The notes: generated from the letters alone by a model not told the origin. A DNA stretch of 64,000 bases from Coniella vitis (GCA_011317545.1 WUJK01000001.1:4879001-4943000); one strand, 5' to 3'. Shown: positions 32,904 through 45,050, numbered from the stretch's first letter. Program-made: numbers and translations.

Positions 32904-34633
32904 ATGGCCAATCCCCATATTCCCCCTTCTGACCGCAAGGTCGAGCAGGTGGCTGCTACCGCTGCTGCCCCTGCGGCCATCTCGCCAATCCAGGCGACGA
33001 ATGCCCCGCGTCGACCAAAGGGACCGCCCCTCTACCAGATCTACAAGCAGCCTGCTCCTCTGCGTGTCTTTCCCCTACCGCCATTTGCCGGTACCAGCAA
33101 TCCTGCGTCGCTGTTCCACCTCGTTGTGGCATGGCTCAGTCAAGTCATCTTCCCGCCTGCGCCCGAACCATCGGCTGTCCACACGGCCTTTTGGGACCAT
33201 GAGACACGTACCATCGTCGTCACTGACCCCAGGTCCATGGAGGATCTTTGGCAACAAGGCTTCTACGGCAAAGGCAGCCTTAGTCGAAGTGAGCCCAATT
33301 GGTTGAAGAAGGAGAATGCCAGGCTCGGTGCCACCCGTGATAGAGTGAGCGAGATGAACACCGACAAAAGACGGGAAGACCGTGCCCGCGCAAAATGGGA
33401 ACGTGCTCGAGCAGAGCAAGAAGCCATTGAGCAGAAACGCTTGGATGAAGCGAAAGCTCTGGCTGAAGCCGAGGCGCAGGCCTTGGCTGTAGCCAAGGCT
33501 GTCTTAGAACAAGGACCGCCAGCAGTGAGGCCACTCAAGCTGGTCCTGGCTCCTGTTGGACCTTTAGAACTGTTGGCCCTGCCCAACTCCTATCATGACC
33601 TCACACCCTCACATGATAACCACCACTCTGGTGTACAGGAGGCTAGTACAGATGACACAGACGCGTCTCTGGACAACGGATCGCATTCTTCCAAGAACGA
33701 TGCATCCGACTCCAACACCACCGTCTCGTCCGAGTCCACAGCCTGCAAACGTAAAAGTGTACGCTTCTCGCCCAAGGTTGAGTCAACTGTATTCGAACAG
33801 ACGGATCCACCTAGTCCATCGTGTCATGTACCGTCATCGCTGTTAAAGTTCGATCCTGCTCCTCAAGCGGATGGCCAAGCTGATGCTGGGTCAACGAGCA
33901 AAGAAGCTCGCGAAGCCCCACGTACAACTGCTGGACCAGTGGTGCCGGCCGACATTGTCGTGGTGAACAAGGAACACCTCCAGCTGACGCCCGAAGAAGC
34001 CTTTTTCTTGACTTTTGCTCTGGGGGCTCTGAAGGTGAAGAACAGCAGCACACAAAACGTGCTCTCTCCCCGGGACCTTCTCCTCTTACTCCGCCAAAAT
34101 TCGTATTTCCCTCCTCGGTTATCGCAGCAACTGCAACCCGATGATCCATTTCTTCTTCATTATGCCGTATACCACCATTTCCGATCGCTTGGCTGGGTTC
34201 CACGATCAGGAATCAAGTTTGGCGTTGACTGTAAGTGCTTTATAATTCGCTGTGCAAAAGGGTCGACGGCCTCCATGGCCATGCTCTTGTTTAGCTCAAG
34301 TGCTGATGATTGTTTGCAACAGGGCTTCTCTACAACCGGGGGCCCGTCTTTGACCACGCCGAATATGGTCTTTTGGTGATGCCATCCTACTCCCACCCTT
34401 ACTGGAGGGCCAACGGTCGCGAGGCACCACGCAAGTCCTGGCATTGGCTTATGGGAGTCAACCGAGTGCTGTCCAAGGTATTCAAGAGCCTGGTGCTGGT
34501 CTACGTTGAGGTCCCTCCGCCGACGGCTTTTGGCGAGCATGGTGATCCCCAGTCCGGCATGACGGAACTGCTCAAACAATACACAGTTCGGGAGCAAATG
34601 ATTAAGCGGTGGTCATCCAACCGCAATCGCTGA
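32904..34633 (+). CDS. SEN2: tRNA-splicing endonuclease subunit Sen2
   Basis: Catalytic subunit of the SEN complex that cuts the 5' splice site of tRNA introns. Two exons (32904-34230 and 34323-34633) give 545 residues. The N-terminal domain includes PLPPFAGTSNPASLFHLV and the SEN2-type WDHETRTIVVTDPRSMEDLWQQGFYGKGSLSRSEPNWL. A charged Ala/Glu/Arg coiled stretch (about 150-195) and a Ser/Asp-rich linker follow. Then come LQLTPEEAFFLTFALG and the nuclease domain. The nuclease triad is visible: Y446 in LLYNRGPVFDHAEYG, H454 eight residues later, and a Lys in the segment RVLSKVFKSLVLVYV (K494 or K497). Firm assignment. Confidence 0.94.
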
Positions 34634-36516
34634 GAGGCAGGTTATGGCTCAAACCATGATTGCAGTCTACCAAGTCGTTTGCACAATATCAATACGGGCT
34701 GACAACGCTCCCAGCCCAAGCCCGACACAAGCTGAGGCGTATCGTGATCCTTTGAGACTACGTCACAATCTGTCAGAGCAGCAAACACCCTCATAGGAAT
34801 GTCTTTCCTGACTCTGCCCAGCCAGTCTCAATGCGCATTTGCAGACGATGCAACAGAATTCCGGGGTGCGGCAGCGGCTCTGATGAGGCTCACCTTGTTT
34901 GAAAAAACACTCCCTGATATCACAGGACGCGAGCAAGACCAAGTCGTTTTGAGTTGATCGCTGTCGGTCTTATCGAGCCGGCAAGAAAAGAATGCGGCTA
35001 CCTACCGGGGTCCCGATGTTTATCGTATGATGTGTTCCTCGTGCACACATGCGGCGCAAAAGTCATGTCCTGGCGCTATTTTGCCACGACTTTACATCTG
35101 CACAAATCGCCCTATAACTGCGACTTTCTGAAGCTGCGCACACAGGCTTCAAGCCACTGCCCGTCCTTTTACTCTAGTAGACCAACCTTTTATACCCACC
35201 CAAACGATAGCATGCAAAAGAGGTGGCGGGGTGCCGAATACAAATCCCCATAACGGGCCAATCAAAAGTGCCATCAACTGTTAGGGTCGTAATATACACG
35301 TTGCTGACGTGCCTTTCACCGCGCGGGCATACACCCATTTTTGACCGGATGTCCTTGGTTCTATCGGGTGCGCCATGGCTGGTATCGGCTCCAATCTATG
35401 CAGCTTGTGTGTATCATCATGCAGTAAATCGCAGCCGGCACCATGCGCTCTCTCTTGACAACCCTCCGCGCAAAGCCTTTTTGGCTTTTCTCTCGGATGC
35501 TCCCCGGGTGGACCTCTCGCGATGTGAGAGACTCCGCTGTTTGCATGCACCCTTCAGCTGGCAGGGGCACCTGGTGGGTTCAAGGGCCGTCTTTGACAGC
35601 ACGCCGAGGCTGTAGGTGGATTGGCGCTCTACCGGCGGTCGAAGGCCAAGAAGAACTCTCTCGACTACGGTCCACAGCAGTCCAATCACACCGTCTGCTG
35701 ACCCTCGCCGACGAGTATCGTCTCCACCATGGGCACAGCCCGACTGCGACGTTCCTCCACACCCCACACCGTTCATCAAGGCCCAAGTCGCCTGCATGGT
35801 AGTACAGTGACCTGAGCATGTACAAAGTACCTGAGCTCTTCCGTTCTCGCTTCCAGACCTCCTATATACCATGCAATAAGCAGCAGTGCTATGGAGCAGC
35901 AGCATAGTTGTGGAATGCAGGAAAACGAAGATGGGGCACGTGGTAAGCTGGGTACATGATCCTACGCTTATGCCAAGTGCAGGCACTGCAAGGTGCGAAG
36001 AAGGCGGCGCGGCGGTGCTTCCATTCATCCAGAAGGCTCGCACACTCACACCATTCTGGGGACCTTGCATTGACCTGCTCCTGTTGACTGGTTCTCCAGC
36101 ACGTGTTTGTCGTCCAGCCAAGAAAGTCTTGATCTGTACCGACTGGATCGAACTCGTCTTTGCTGTTTGCACGTGCAGACGGACGTACACTCACGTTTTG
36201 AGCCAAAGAGAGGAGAAAGAAACGTGTCGCGTCGCATCGGGATTGTAAACGCCACCTTATCCCCCACACGAACGAGCGCACACAATTGTGGGCGGCGGAA
36301 CACACAAACTTGCTCGCGTGCTTGAGTGTTGTCGTCGGGGGAGCGAGCAAATGACCCAACCGCCATGACAATACACGCTTCAAGTCATCTTGGTTAAGGA
36401 GGGCGTGTGTATCGTCAACTGCACTGGCACCTACATAGTATTTTGCTCGGCACAATCCGGAGGACGGGAGGTGCCGGGGCAACCAAGCAGAAAAGAGGCA
36501 GATCCAAAGAAAAAAT
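34634..36516. other. 1.9-kb region without a recognisable gene
   Basis: Lies between SEN2 and the SAT4-type gene, both on the plus strand. The longest open frames (257 codons at 35417-36190 minus, 239 codons at 35889-36608 minus) overlap each other and have no motif or plausible composition. TACATAGTA occurs at 36432-36440. Confidence 0.5.
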
Positions 36517-38270
36517 ATGGCTGTGAGCGACCAGCTGTCGCAGAGCACATTCGATGTAAGCCACCGCCCGATATTTCTTTGAGACATGTGACGGGGGCAG
36601 CTCGACACGCCTGGCTAACCTGTGTCGCTATCGCCGTCGTTGCGCGCACCTGTGTAGGGCCTCAACTGGCTTTTCTTTTCCCTCTCGCTCATTGCCCTTG
36701 CGTCGCGGCTCTACATTCGCCTGACCGTCTTTCGCAAACTCATCGTCGAGGACTACCTCATGCTTGCGACGCTATGTCTGCTGGTTGCAGATGAAGCCCT
36801 CGGGCAGCGCTTTTCGAGCACCATTTACCAATTCATGGATTTCTCAAGTGGCAAGTCGAACTTGAGCTTTGCTGGATTGATCAAGCTGTATGATGCGGCG
36901 GGCACCATGTTGAGTACGTTAGAGGCCACTTAGCTGTTTCTCAAGGCTTGAAAGCCTTTAACCCTTGTATACTATCGCACGAATCTCTGAGACTAACCTC
37001 TGAATGGCTCCGCGCTCGACGTAGAGGCACTCGGCGCGGCCATCATCTTTTTCCTGGCGGCGCTCTTTGTCATCAAAGCCAACTTCATGCTCTTTTTCCG
37101 TCGCCTCGGCCACCGCACGTCCAACCTGTTCATGCCATTGTGGTGGGCTGCCTTTGCCGTTGTCATGGCGTGCGGCGTCGTCAGTCTGTGCATGGGCGTC
37201 ACAACCTACGAATGTCTCTTCAACGGCCTCGACTACACTCTGAAGCAGTGCGAATCGGCGGCCGAGCAGCAGCGGTATTTTACCTATTTCCGCGTGACCG
37301 TCGCGCTGGATATCATTACGGATGCGATTAGTGAGTGTGGCCCCTCCCTCCCGTCTGATGTTCATGCCCCTCTTGAGTTGGGTGGATACGACTGTAGAAA
37401 TTAGCAGTGTTTAACCCCCGGTGTAACAACAGTTATTGCCTTTCCCATCTGGATTCTCTGGGGTGTCCAAATCTCGACACGGAAGAAGATTGCCCTCGGC
37501 GCCATCTTTTCGCTCGTCGGCTTGACGATTGTCGCGACGATACTCCGCGGGGCCATCCTCACGAGCGTCTTCCAGCAGTCCGAGTCGGGCAGCACGATTA
37601 ACATCCCGTGGATCTGGTTCTGGTTCCACATCGAGCTGTGTATATGTGAGATCCTACCTTTTCTTGCATCTTGCTCTATTTCGTTTCCCTCTTTTCGTGG
37701 TTCTTGTTCCTTGTCCTTGATTAGCAGTCATATGTATACTTCTCCCTCGGTGCCCATGCCGTCTGGATACACCAAAGACTTGCGTGCGTGTACTGCATTT
37801 CTGCCCACTCTCCCTTGCCTACCGCGAGCAGCATGGGACACACTCACCCAACACTTGGCTAACACCTCACCTCACCAATCAGCCGTCATGGTAGCGTGCC
37901 TCGTCTCCTTCCGCTCCCTTTTTATGCACAACCGCGAACAGGCCTCGAGTGCCGCGGCGCGACGCGCAGCCGCCTTGCGCCGTCGCTCTGGCTACAACCA
38001 ATACGTCGGTGGTGGTGGTGGTGGTGGTGGTAACAGCGGCCGGACCCCCAATCCGAACGCTGGCAGTAGTGGCCAGCGCACCCCGCGACAGAGCGGCAGT
38101 GGGGTGCGAGATCAATGGAAGTTTCTGCAGGATAGCGTGTTTGATGCGTGTAGGACGCTGGAAGGGGTTGATTATGATGTTGATGGGAGTACACTTGTTG
38201 ATGAGCATGAGTTGACGGAGCGGGGGCCCGGTAATAGGACAACGGGTGGTGGAGATGGAGAAAGAGATGG

Positions 38271-38328
<58 letters not shown>

Positions 38329-38829
38329 GAACACGGACAGCAAGGAGAAGTTGATTTGGAAGCTGGACACGGCCACGGCCACGGCCACGAGCTTGGGCAT
38401 CGCTCAACAGGAAGGGGCCACGTCGCGCAAGACAGCGTCGATACCAGTGGAGGAGTTGCCCTCGGAGGCGCACAAGGGCTAGAGCGCTCGCCCAGCTTCG
38501 ACTCTCTACTCGTCGTCGAAGCACAAGGAGGACCTCCCAGTCCCGAACCGTTGTCGCCGGATAGTTCCCCCCCTCCTGCGTACCTTGTTCGACGACGCGG
38601 TGGTCCCGGTGAGGGGTCACAGCATCGGCGGGGGCACTCTCAGCAGCGGCGGCGCGTCACGTTTACGAGGGGCAGTATGGCGAGTAGTGAAGCTGGAGGC
38701 GGCGGCGGCGGCGAGGGTGGTGTGTCTTTGCGACGGTTTAGTATTGATTCGTTGAACCGGGCGTCTTCTGAATTGACGGTGAGTTCTGTTTCGTCGTCGG
38801 ATGAACGGAGGCCGCCTTCGAGGGATTAG
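36517..38829 (+). CDS. SAT4-type (rhodopsin-domain) seven-helix membrane protein with polyQ tail
   Basis: Five exons: 36517-36555, 36658-36913, 37025-37330, 37433-37645 and 37883-38829, giving 586 residues. Seven hydrophobic helices can be followed: NWLFFSLSLIALASRLYI, DYLMLATLCLLVADEALG, ALGAAIIFFLAALFVIK, FMPLWWAAFAVVMACGVV, FRVTVALDIITDAIIIAFPIW, LGAIFSLVGLTIVATILRG and FWFHIELCISVMVACLVSFR. This matches the fungal SAT4/Rhodopsin family related to PTH11-like receptors, but no CFEM domain is present. The cytosolic tail of about 300 residues is low complexity: eight Gly, 19 Gln encoded by 18 CAG and one CAA (38272-38328), and a (Gly-His)n patch. Function is unknown; ligand sensing is only a possibility. 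The short first exon is the least certain part. Intron 4 (237 nt) stays open in frame. Confidence 0.75.
38272..38328 (+). repeat. CAG trinucleotide repeat coding polyglutamine
   Basis: Eighteen uninterrupted CAG codons followed by CAA within the last exon of the SAT4-type gene. Pure CAG tracts of this length are prone to length change. Confidence 0.9.
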
Positions 38830-40573
38830 AGGTATAGAATTGAGAAGGAAAAAAATAATAATTAATAATAGTAATACGATGGGGTTGTACAAATGAGTAT
38901 AGTGATAGTGAAGACGGAGAAATGGGGATTTGTAGAATATAGACTTGACGAGCTGGCGTGAAAAGAAAGAAAAGAAAAGAAAAATAGAGAGAGAGAGGGA
39001 GGCAGGGAGAGAAAGAGAGAGGGAAGAATAAGATAAGAAAAAGTAAGTGAAGGCTAGAGAAGAGAGGGAAAAGAAAAAAATGGCGTTTCAAAGGTTCTCT
39101 CACTGTTCCCTCGAGTGGTTTCAGTGCTGGTGGGTTATGTTGGCCGGGGAAGGCATTCTTTGGAAGAGGGGGCATGATGTGGATGGGTTAAATTCTTTAG
39201 AGCCTGCTTGTGATGTTACAATCAACAAATAGTATACAATGTACAATAAAAGTAATACGACGCGCATACTTTGTGCATGAGTACGTCGTCAAATCTGGGT
39301 TTCCTATGTAAAAGGACAGTTATGTTTTTTTTTTTAAAAAAAAAAAATAAATACCATGAGCAAGGACGGAAGTACTGGGCATTTTTATTCCCAACATATC
39401 GACCGGGTGGCGCAATCTCGATTGACAGACAGACAGATAAATCAAGTAGCTTTTTCCCTTTTCTTTCTATTAAGTAAGTATCTGTGATGTCGTGCATATT
39501 CCCGTTTTGTAAAGTACCTTGCATTGTATTTTGCCCAAATTTCACCCATTGACAGCCTGCAGGTAGGCCGACATAGGCCCAGAAAAGAACGGGGTGGGGG
39601 TTAAAAAGAAAAAGGGGAGGAGGGGGGTTTCAAGCGAGAGAAAGACAGGAAAAAGGCCCATGTGGGCTGCCTAATCACACCGTTCCACGGAATTATTGAA
39701 TGGGAAATAGTGAGTTCTTTTCCTTTTGCTTGGAAAGACTGATTTGCTTGTCTGTTGGGTTGTTTTGTTACGTTGCAAGAACTTGTTCTGTATTTATTAT
39801 CTTGTGATGAGAACTGACTGATGACTCTGTTTAGATGTTTCGATGGGCTTGTGCTTTGCTGTGTGCAGCAGGCAATGGAAGAATAGAATATCTCTGCATG
39901 GGGCTGGTGATAATGTAAAGAGACTTATTTGGACCTTTGGCTCTGGTAGTTTGCAACAAGTGTGGATTGCTGAATAGAAAAAGAAAAAGAAAAAGAAGAA
40001 AAAGAAGAAGAAGAAGAAGAAGAAGAAGAAGAAGAAGAAGCTTACAATCTGTCCACTTGACTTGACCACTTATCAAGTTTTCTGGGTGGTGGAAAACACG
40101 CTGTGCACTGTGGGTTTCGCCACTTGGTTTTCGGTAATAAATATCCAGAAAGAAAATGAATGGGCGATAAATTGTAATAATTGCGCATCAGGATCGATGG
40201 ATAAAACATCAGGATGTGGATAAACATCTCAATATGACCATCGTCATGTACAAAGACATAGCGCAGGCGGGACAGCTAAGAATAATCAATGTTGATGGAT
40301 TTGACGAAAATCTACTCTAAGAACAGATAAAAGATTCAATGCTAGACCTATGGGTAGAGGCAGACGAAATACGAAGGGGAGAAAAAAAGAAAGGGAAATT
40401 GACTCGAAAGCAGACGAAAACTCTACAAAATGTCACCCTTTCCTCCTTCTTTTTTCCTCTTTTCCAACCAAATCTCGCTCATCCTAGGGCGTTCTCCTCT
40501 GACAGGCAGCTTCCTATAAGCCACAGTCCCTAAATATTCATATGCTTTTGAGATTTCAGTCACTTACACCCAC
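38830..40573. other. 1.7-kb convergent intergenic region
   Basis: Lies between the 3' ends of the SAT4-type gene (+) and the C2H2 gene (-). It is AT- and purine-rich, with GAAA/GAGA tracts at 38960-39060, a T/A homopolymer at 39328-39348 and a GAA repeat at about 39977-40041. No gene recognised. Confidence 0.55.
39977..40041. repeat. GAA-rich microsatellite
   Basis: GAAAAA units passing into about 15 units of GAA, in noncoding DNA between convergent genes. Confidence 0.85.
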
Positions 40574-41503
40574 TTACGCTCTACCCTTTTGCCCGCCTCG
40601 ACACGTCCGCTCGTGTCTTTTGAAATTATCCGCCCGCAAGGTCACATACGTGCACCCGGGCTGCCCGCACTGGTGGCGCGCGGCCACCAAGCCTTCGCGG
40701 TCCGCTGCCTCGCGGTGCGCCTCGTCCCACTTGGCCCTGGCCACCAGGTGCCGCTGCCAGCTCTTTTTCTCGCCGGTGGCGTAGGCGCAGGCACACCCGG
40801 CTGCGGCGCAGCGGTAGGGCTTGGTGTGCTTGGTGTTGATGTGGATGGCCAGTTTGGTCTTGGTGGCGTGGGATGTGCCGCAGTGGGGGCAGCGTAGGGT
40901 GGGCGTGGTTGCTGCGGTTGGGTCTGCGTCTGCGTCTGCGTCTACGTGCTGGTGCTGGTGCTGGTGCTGGTGCTGGTGCTGGTGCTGGTGCTGGCTCTGA
41001 TGCTGCTGCTGGGAGGAAGAAATGGGGGCAGTGCTGGGGCCCGGGTTCGATTGTTCGAGCGTGGTGGGAGTTATGGTTGTGGTTGTGTTTACTGGTGAAT
41101 ATTCAGAGTTCAGGTGGTTGTCAAAGGCGGGATCCATGTCGAGCGGTGGTAGACCGAGTGGTGGGAGGAGGATATCCGGGGAAATGGCCTGAAGATCCTG
41201 AGGGGTGCTGAGCGTATCCCACATATCAGCAACGAGAAACGAGTCGATCACGGCTGATTGGGGGCTCCCGAATAGGGAGGAAACGGCGGAAGGGCTGGAG
41301 GCTGTCCACGAAGCGGCTAGATTGCTGTTGCTGTATGCGTCGGTGGTATCGGTGGTGCAGAACGTGGGAGACAAATAGTCTGGGGAGATGGCGTTGAGGT
41401 CGAACTGATCGATGGCAAGCAGCTCGAGTATTTCGTCAATCTGGGCTACATTGACTGCCAGATCTTGGCCATCGGGCGATGCGAGGCTCAGGGAGTGCTC
41501 CAT
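40574..41503 (-). CDS. C2H2 zinc-finger protein with (His-Gln) repeat, probable transcription factor
   Basis: Single exon, 309 residues. The N-terminal 200 residues are acidic and Ser/Thr/Pro-rich with repeated short motifs (FDLNAISPDYLSP, LQAISPDILLPPL), which resemble activation-domain sequence. A run of about eight His-Gln pairs is followed by an Asp-Ala repeat. The C-terminus has a classical finger (CPHCGTSHATKTKLAIHINTKH), a degenerate one (CAAAGCACAYATGEKKSW with a distant His) and a third of C-x4-C-x12-H-x3-C form (CGQPGCTYVTLRADNFKRH then C). Likely a nuclear DNA-binding regulator; its target is unknown. The two SPD motifs spaced by about 60 residues may mark a duplicated segment. It has a large upstream region shared with the sphingomyelinase gene. 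Confidence 0.8.
   Translation of the reverse strand: MEHSLSLASPDGQDLAVNVAQIDEILELLAIDQFDLNAISPDYLSPTFCTTDTTDAYSNSNLAASWTASSPSAVSSLFGSPQSAVIDSFLVADMWDTLSTPQDLQAISPDILLPPLGLPPLDMDPAFDNHLNSEYSPVNTTTTITPTTLEQSNPGPSTAPISSSQQQHQSQHQHQHQHQHQHQHQHVDADADADPTAATTPTLRCPHCGTSHATKTKLAIHINTKHTKPYRCAAAGCACAYATGEKKSWQRHLVARAKWDEAHREAADREGLVAARHQCGQPGCTYVTLRADNFKRHERTCRGGQKGRA
40946..40993. repeat. GTGCTG hexanucleotide repeat coding (His-Gln)n
   Basis: About eight tandem units inside the C2H2 gene; on the coding strand they read CAGCAC. Confidence 0.85.
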
Positions 41504-42878
41504 CGCTGCGAAGCTTTGGACGGAGTTGTTCGTCGAGACGGGGGCTTTTCTACGCCCGTGTTGGTTTGGATGGTGGTGAGTGAAAGGTGCGTTTTTGTTT
41601 CGCTGGTGTTGGAGCGTATAGCTCGCTCGGCGTCGTGGTTTCTGTTGCTGTTGTTATTGTGATGGCTATCAGTGAGCTTTGCACTGTTGATTCGTTCTGC
41701 TTCTTTATCTGCAGTACTTGATTATGTTACCCTGGGTCTTCCAGGAGATGGAACGAGACCTGGAGGCACAAGGCCTCCAAGTCATTCCTGGTAGACTCAT
41801 CTCGGGCAGGCGTTGGGGGTTGCGCTAGGAAGATGGGTCGAGGCTCGAGCTGCTCGGGGCTGCCACGTTCACAAGGCGTAGCATCTCCTCCAACGCAGGT
41901 TCTAGTCGAGATATGTCGAATTGGAGGCTCCATGTGCCGGCGGTAGGGTTGCGTGCAAGCCATGGCTCATGACGATGAGGATGATGATGCGAGCCTAGAC
42001 CTGCGTGTGCAGCCTGGACTGCAATTGAGCGTATAATTTATTCTCGTTCCCTCTCGTCATTCGAGTGTCTGGTTGAACATTGTCAGCGAATTTGAAAATG
42101 ACGACGTGGGTTTAGGAATGAGAGCCAGTGTACCTCAAGGGCAGGGCGTCTATATTCTCCGCTCCAACGTCCTCGAGTGGCAAAGCTGTGGTGGTGAGAA
42201 CGGACAATGAATGGCTGCTCGGTTGTTCTTTTGCTTCATTCGCTGTGTGTTCTGTACCTGTCGAAGAGTGTCTGGCTCGAGTGATATATCTCCGTGTGTG
42301 CTTCGTTGCGCGCGCTGTGTATATGGCGGGGCAATGCCACTGCTGGTTCGTCTGCTGCGATATTCCTGCGACGTATCGCGACAGGCGACCGTGTTCAGCC
42401 ACGGCGGCGAATTCTCATGCTTTGTCGCCATTGCGCCGTCCTGGCCTCTGGCTTGTCTTGGGTCCCAACTGGGGCTTTGGAAGGGTTTTTTGTTACAGCA
42501 ATTGGAAAGTCGGCAAAGTGCGCGTTGTTGAATGGTTGACAATCCGCGGGGAGCCCACACTTATTCTTCTTGAGGCACCGCAATCAACTACGAGGATGAC
42601 ATTGTGTGGAATAGTGAAGTTGCAAATATAGAACGTTCTGAGGTGAGAAAACGATGGTGGAGGACTACGGCCAGCAAGGGAAAACGGCCAAAGAGTCATA
42701 CGGGGAGTCCTTTTATATACATTAATTCTACATACTACTGGCAGACCGCTCCAGCCAATCATCTTACACCAAAGCCGGCTAGCAGGGGATCCTTTAGTGG
42801 GCCAGAGGCCAGTGAGGCCAAATTGTGGGGAGGCCGAGATTTCCTGTTTGAGGGAGTCCTGGAATCGACTATTCCTGC

Positions 42879-42912
42879 GGTTGGGGTTGGGGTTGGGGTT
42901 GGGGTTGGGGGG
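42879..42912 (+). repeat. TTGGGG tandem repeat (telomere-like, G-quadruplex-prone)
   Basis: Five units of TTGGGG ending in six G, in a noncoding region. The G runs are four bases long with two-base spacers. Confidence 0.85.
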
Positions 42913-44898
42913 CGCAGGGCTCGTGCTTCTACTCTGCTGACCATCCACTCACTGTCCAGCATCCTACGCCAGCCATCTTTGCCCCGAGTGACGGCCGAAT
43001 GCTGCTAGAATTCGGGTTTTCTTTGGGCTGGCTGTTGACTCCAAAGAAAGCGGGGCTGCAGTGAGGAGAGTCTTTCACGTCACGTTTTCGAACGAGTTGA
43101 TCGCTGGTCTACATGGTAAGAGTGATTTGTGACGAGGGAGAGACAGAGAGGGAAATATGAATGAATATATATATATATTCCACATTGGAAGAAAACAGAC
43201 ACGGCATTGTGATTGGTGGAATGTATTGAACCATCTGTTCAACCAATCCGCGGCCGAGACATGGTTTGATTTGTGCCTGTTTAACAATTCAACAATAAAC
43301 AAGTCCTCCATGTCCGGCCTTGGACCTGAACAAAGCAGACTTCAATGGATCAAGATTGTAATGGCTGTTGTCTTCTAGTTCAAAGGTAAAACATGGAAAT
43401 TATATCTACGTTTTCGACTGCTAGCTCACACTGTACCCTCCAACGTGATGATGCTTTTCGTTGCCTCCTCACATATAATCAGAACTATGCATCAAGCCAA
43501 GCCAAGAACCGCCTGCAGTGGCTCTCTCATTTATGATGTGTTTCCTTTGAAGAACGACGTGTGATGCGACCCTGCCTTTTGCTGCGACTCGACCGTGTGT
43601 GGGTCCGCCTGCGCAGTCCGGCCTAAGTTGACGAACTTGTTGCTGATGGACGCATCGTCGGTGGAAGGGTTCGCGACTTTCAGGGGTGGGCCTTTTGCGT
43701 CTTGAGGGATGTTGGAGTGTTAGTCACTCTCGTGATGAAGGCTAGGGCTGGTGGATCCTTGGTGGAGCGAAAGTGGTCGTGGAAACATCAGTTGAGCAAA
43801 GATACACACCTCCTACAGAGTTCCGAGTCGAGTCTACTGCTGCTTGGAACTTTTCCTTGGCTGATTCGAGTGGCATGATGGCTCTTACTTATCTGTAGTG
43901 TGCGGTGGCGGTGCTTGATAGTCTCATGGGGGGGGGGGGAAATAAATTGGATGGAGGGTGATGGTGTGTTTGCCCACAAAGAATATACTGGCACGGAGTA
44001 TGGTATAAGAAAAGAGGAGAGAAAAGGCACATAGATTTCACCAAAAGACTTGTGAAAGGAGCGACTACACATGAGAAGAGCTGATGAAATGATATACTTT
44101 TTCTGTCGTCTTCATGACGTACATCAGATCGCGGGCACGATCGCTCCCCAGATGCAGTTAGTTTCGTTTCTTTTTCTTTTTCTTTTTGGGTCTCCCGCTG
44201 CGATCATTGACGGCATGATCTCATGCCCGAAGTTTGATCAGAGCCTTCTCTGGAGACAGAGAGAACAAGGTGTTGTGTGCCGCCGACTGGATGCTGAACC
44301 AGACCAAAGAGAAGAACGAAAACGTGCTGCCAGCAGCAAGACGCCACGCTGCTGGCCGCTGACACGACACAAATAGCCTGTGCAATACTGTCTAGTACTG
44401 GTACTTGAAGTGCTGCTGTGCAATGGTGGATCTGTAATCATTCAAGCACCTCTCTCTGCTCTGCCAGACGGATTTGCTTTCTTAATCACCCAACAACGCC
44501 CAGCCGTTGCTTTGGACGTCTTTCCAAATCTATTGGTTCACATCCTTTGTTAGACAGCGAGCATTATGAACGGTCCACAGTTCTTGTGACTGCAGTAGAC
44601 CACCCATCCATTCCATTCGAGACGGCTATAACAGACTCCAATAAGCAAGCACACAGCCCGGAAATGACAGCGTCTTCACCCAGCGTTGCATTCTGCAGGC
44701 TGGGGCCATTGACCTGCCTTTTCGGTCCATGCTCCCAGCTGAGTCTCCCATAGCGTCGGCAATGCTGGCCGAGGGCCTCCATCGTGGACGTGGCCCTGCG
44801 TCTGGATCCGGCACGAGCCATTCACAAGCAGACCTGGACGCGCGTGGGCGTCAAGCGCTGGGTTTGGATTCCCGAATGCATCGCTCCAGCGTGCGTAG

Positions 44899-44924
44899 CG
44901 TGTGTGTGTGTGTGTGTGTGTGTG
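44899..44924. repeat. GT dinucleotide microsatellite
   Basis: About 12 GT units, 130 bases upstream of the sphingomyelinase ATG. Confidence 0.85.
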
Positions 44925-45050
44925 ATACGAGCATGGAGGGAAAGGGGGAAACGGTTTAAAACCAACAAGCGTCCAGCTTCTCCCGGTCCATGGACACGAA
45001 GCTCCAAGATTCCAGCGATATTTGTTCTCCTGCGACTTGTTCTGGCCACC

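Larger units (their letters stand above)
41504..45050. other. 3.5-kb divergent intergenic region
   Basis: Lies between the C2H2 gene (-) and the sphingomyelinase gene (+). No open frame is convincing (the longest is 167 codons at 42128-42631, without motifs). It holds a TTGGGG tandem repeat at 42879-42912, a short TA repeat at 43165-43178, a G11-12 homopolymer near 43929 and a GT repeat at 44899-44924. The last 267 bases are open in frame with the sphingomyelinase, but a signal peptide marks the true start. Confidence 0.55.

Noticed and set aside
35417..36608. Two overlapping minus-strand frames of 257 and 239 codons
   Set aside because: They overlap each other in different frames and have random-looking, Cys/Ser/Arg-rich translations with no motif; at most one could be real and neither is supported.
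42128..42631. 167-codon plus-strand frame between the C2H2 and sphingomyelinase genes
   Set aside because: No recognisable motif; Cys/Trp/Arg-rich composition typical of chance frames.
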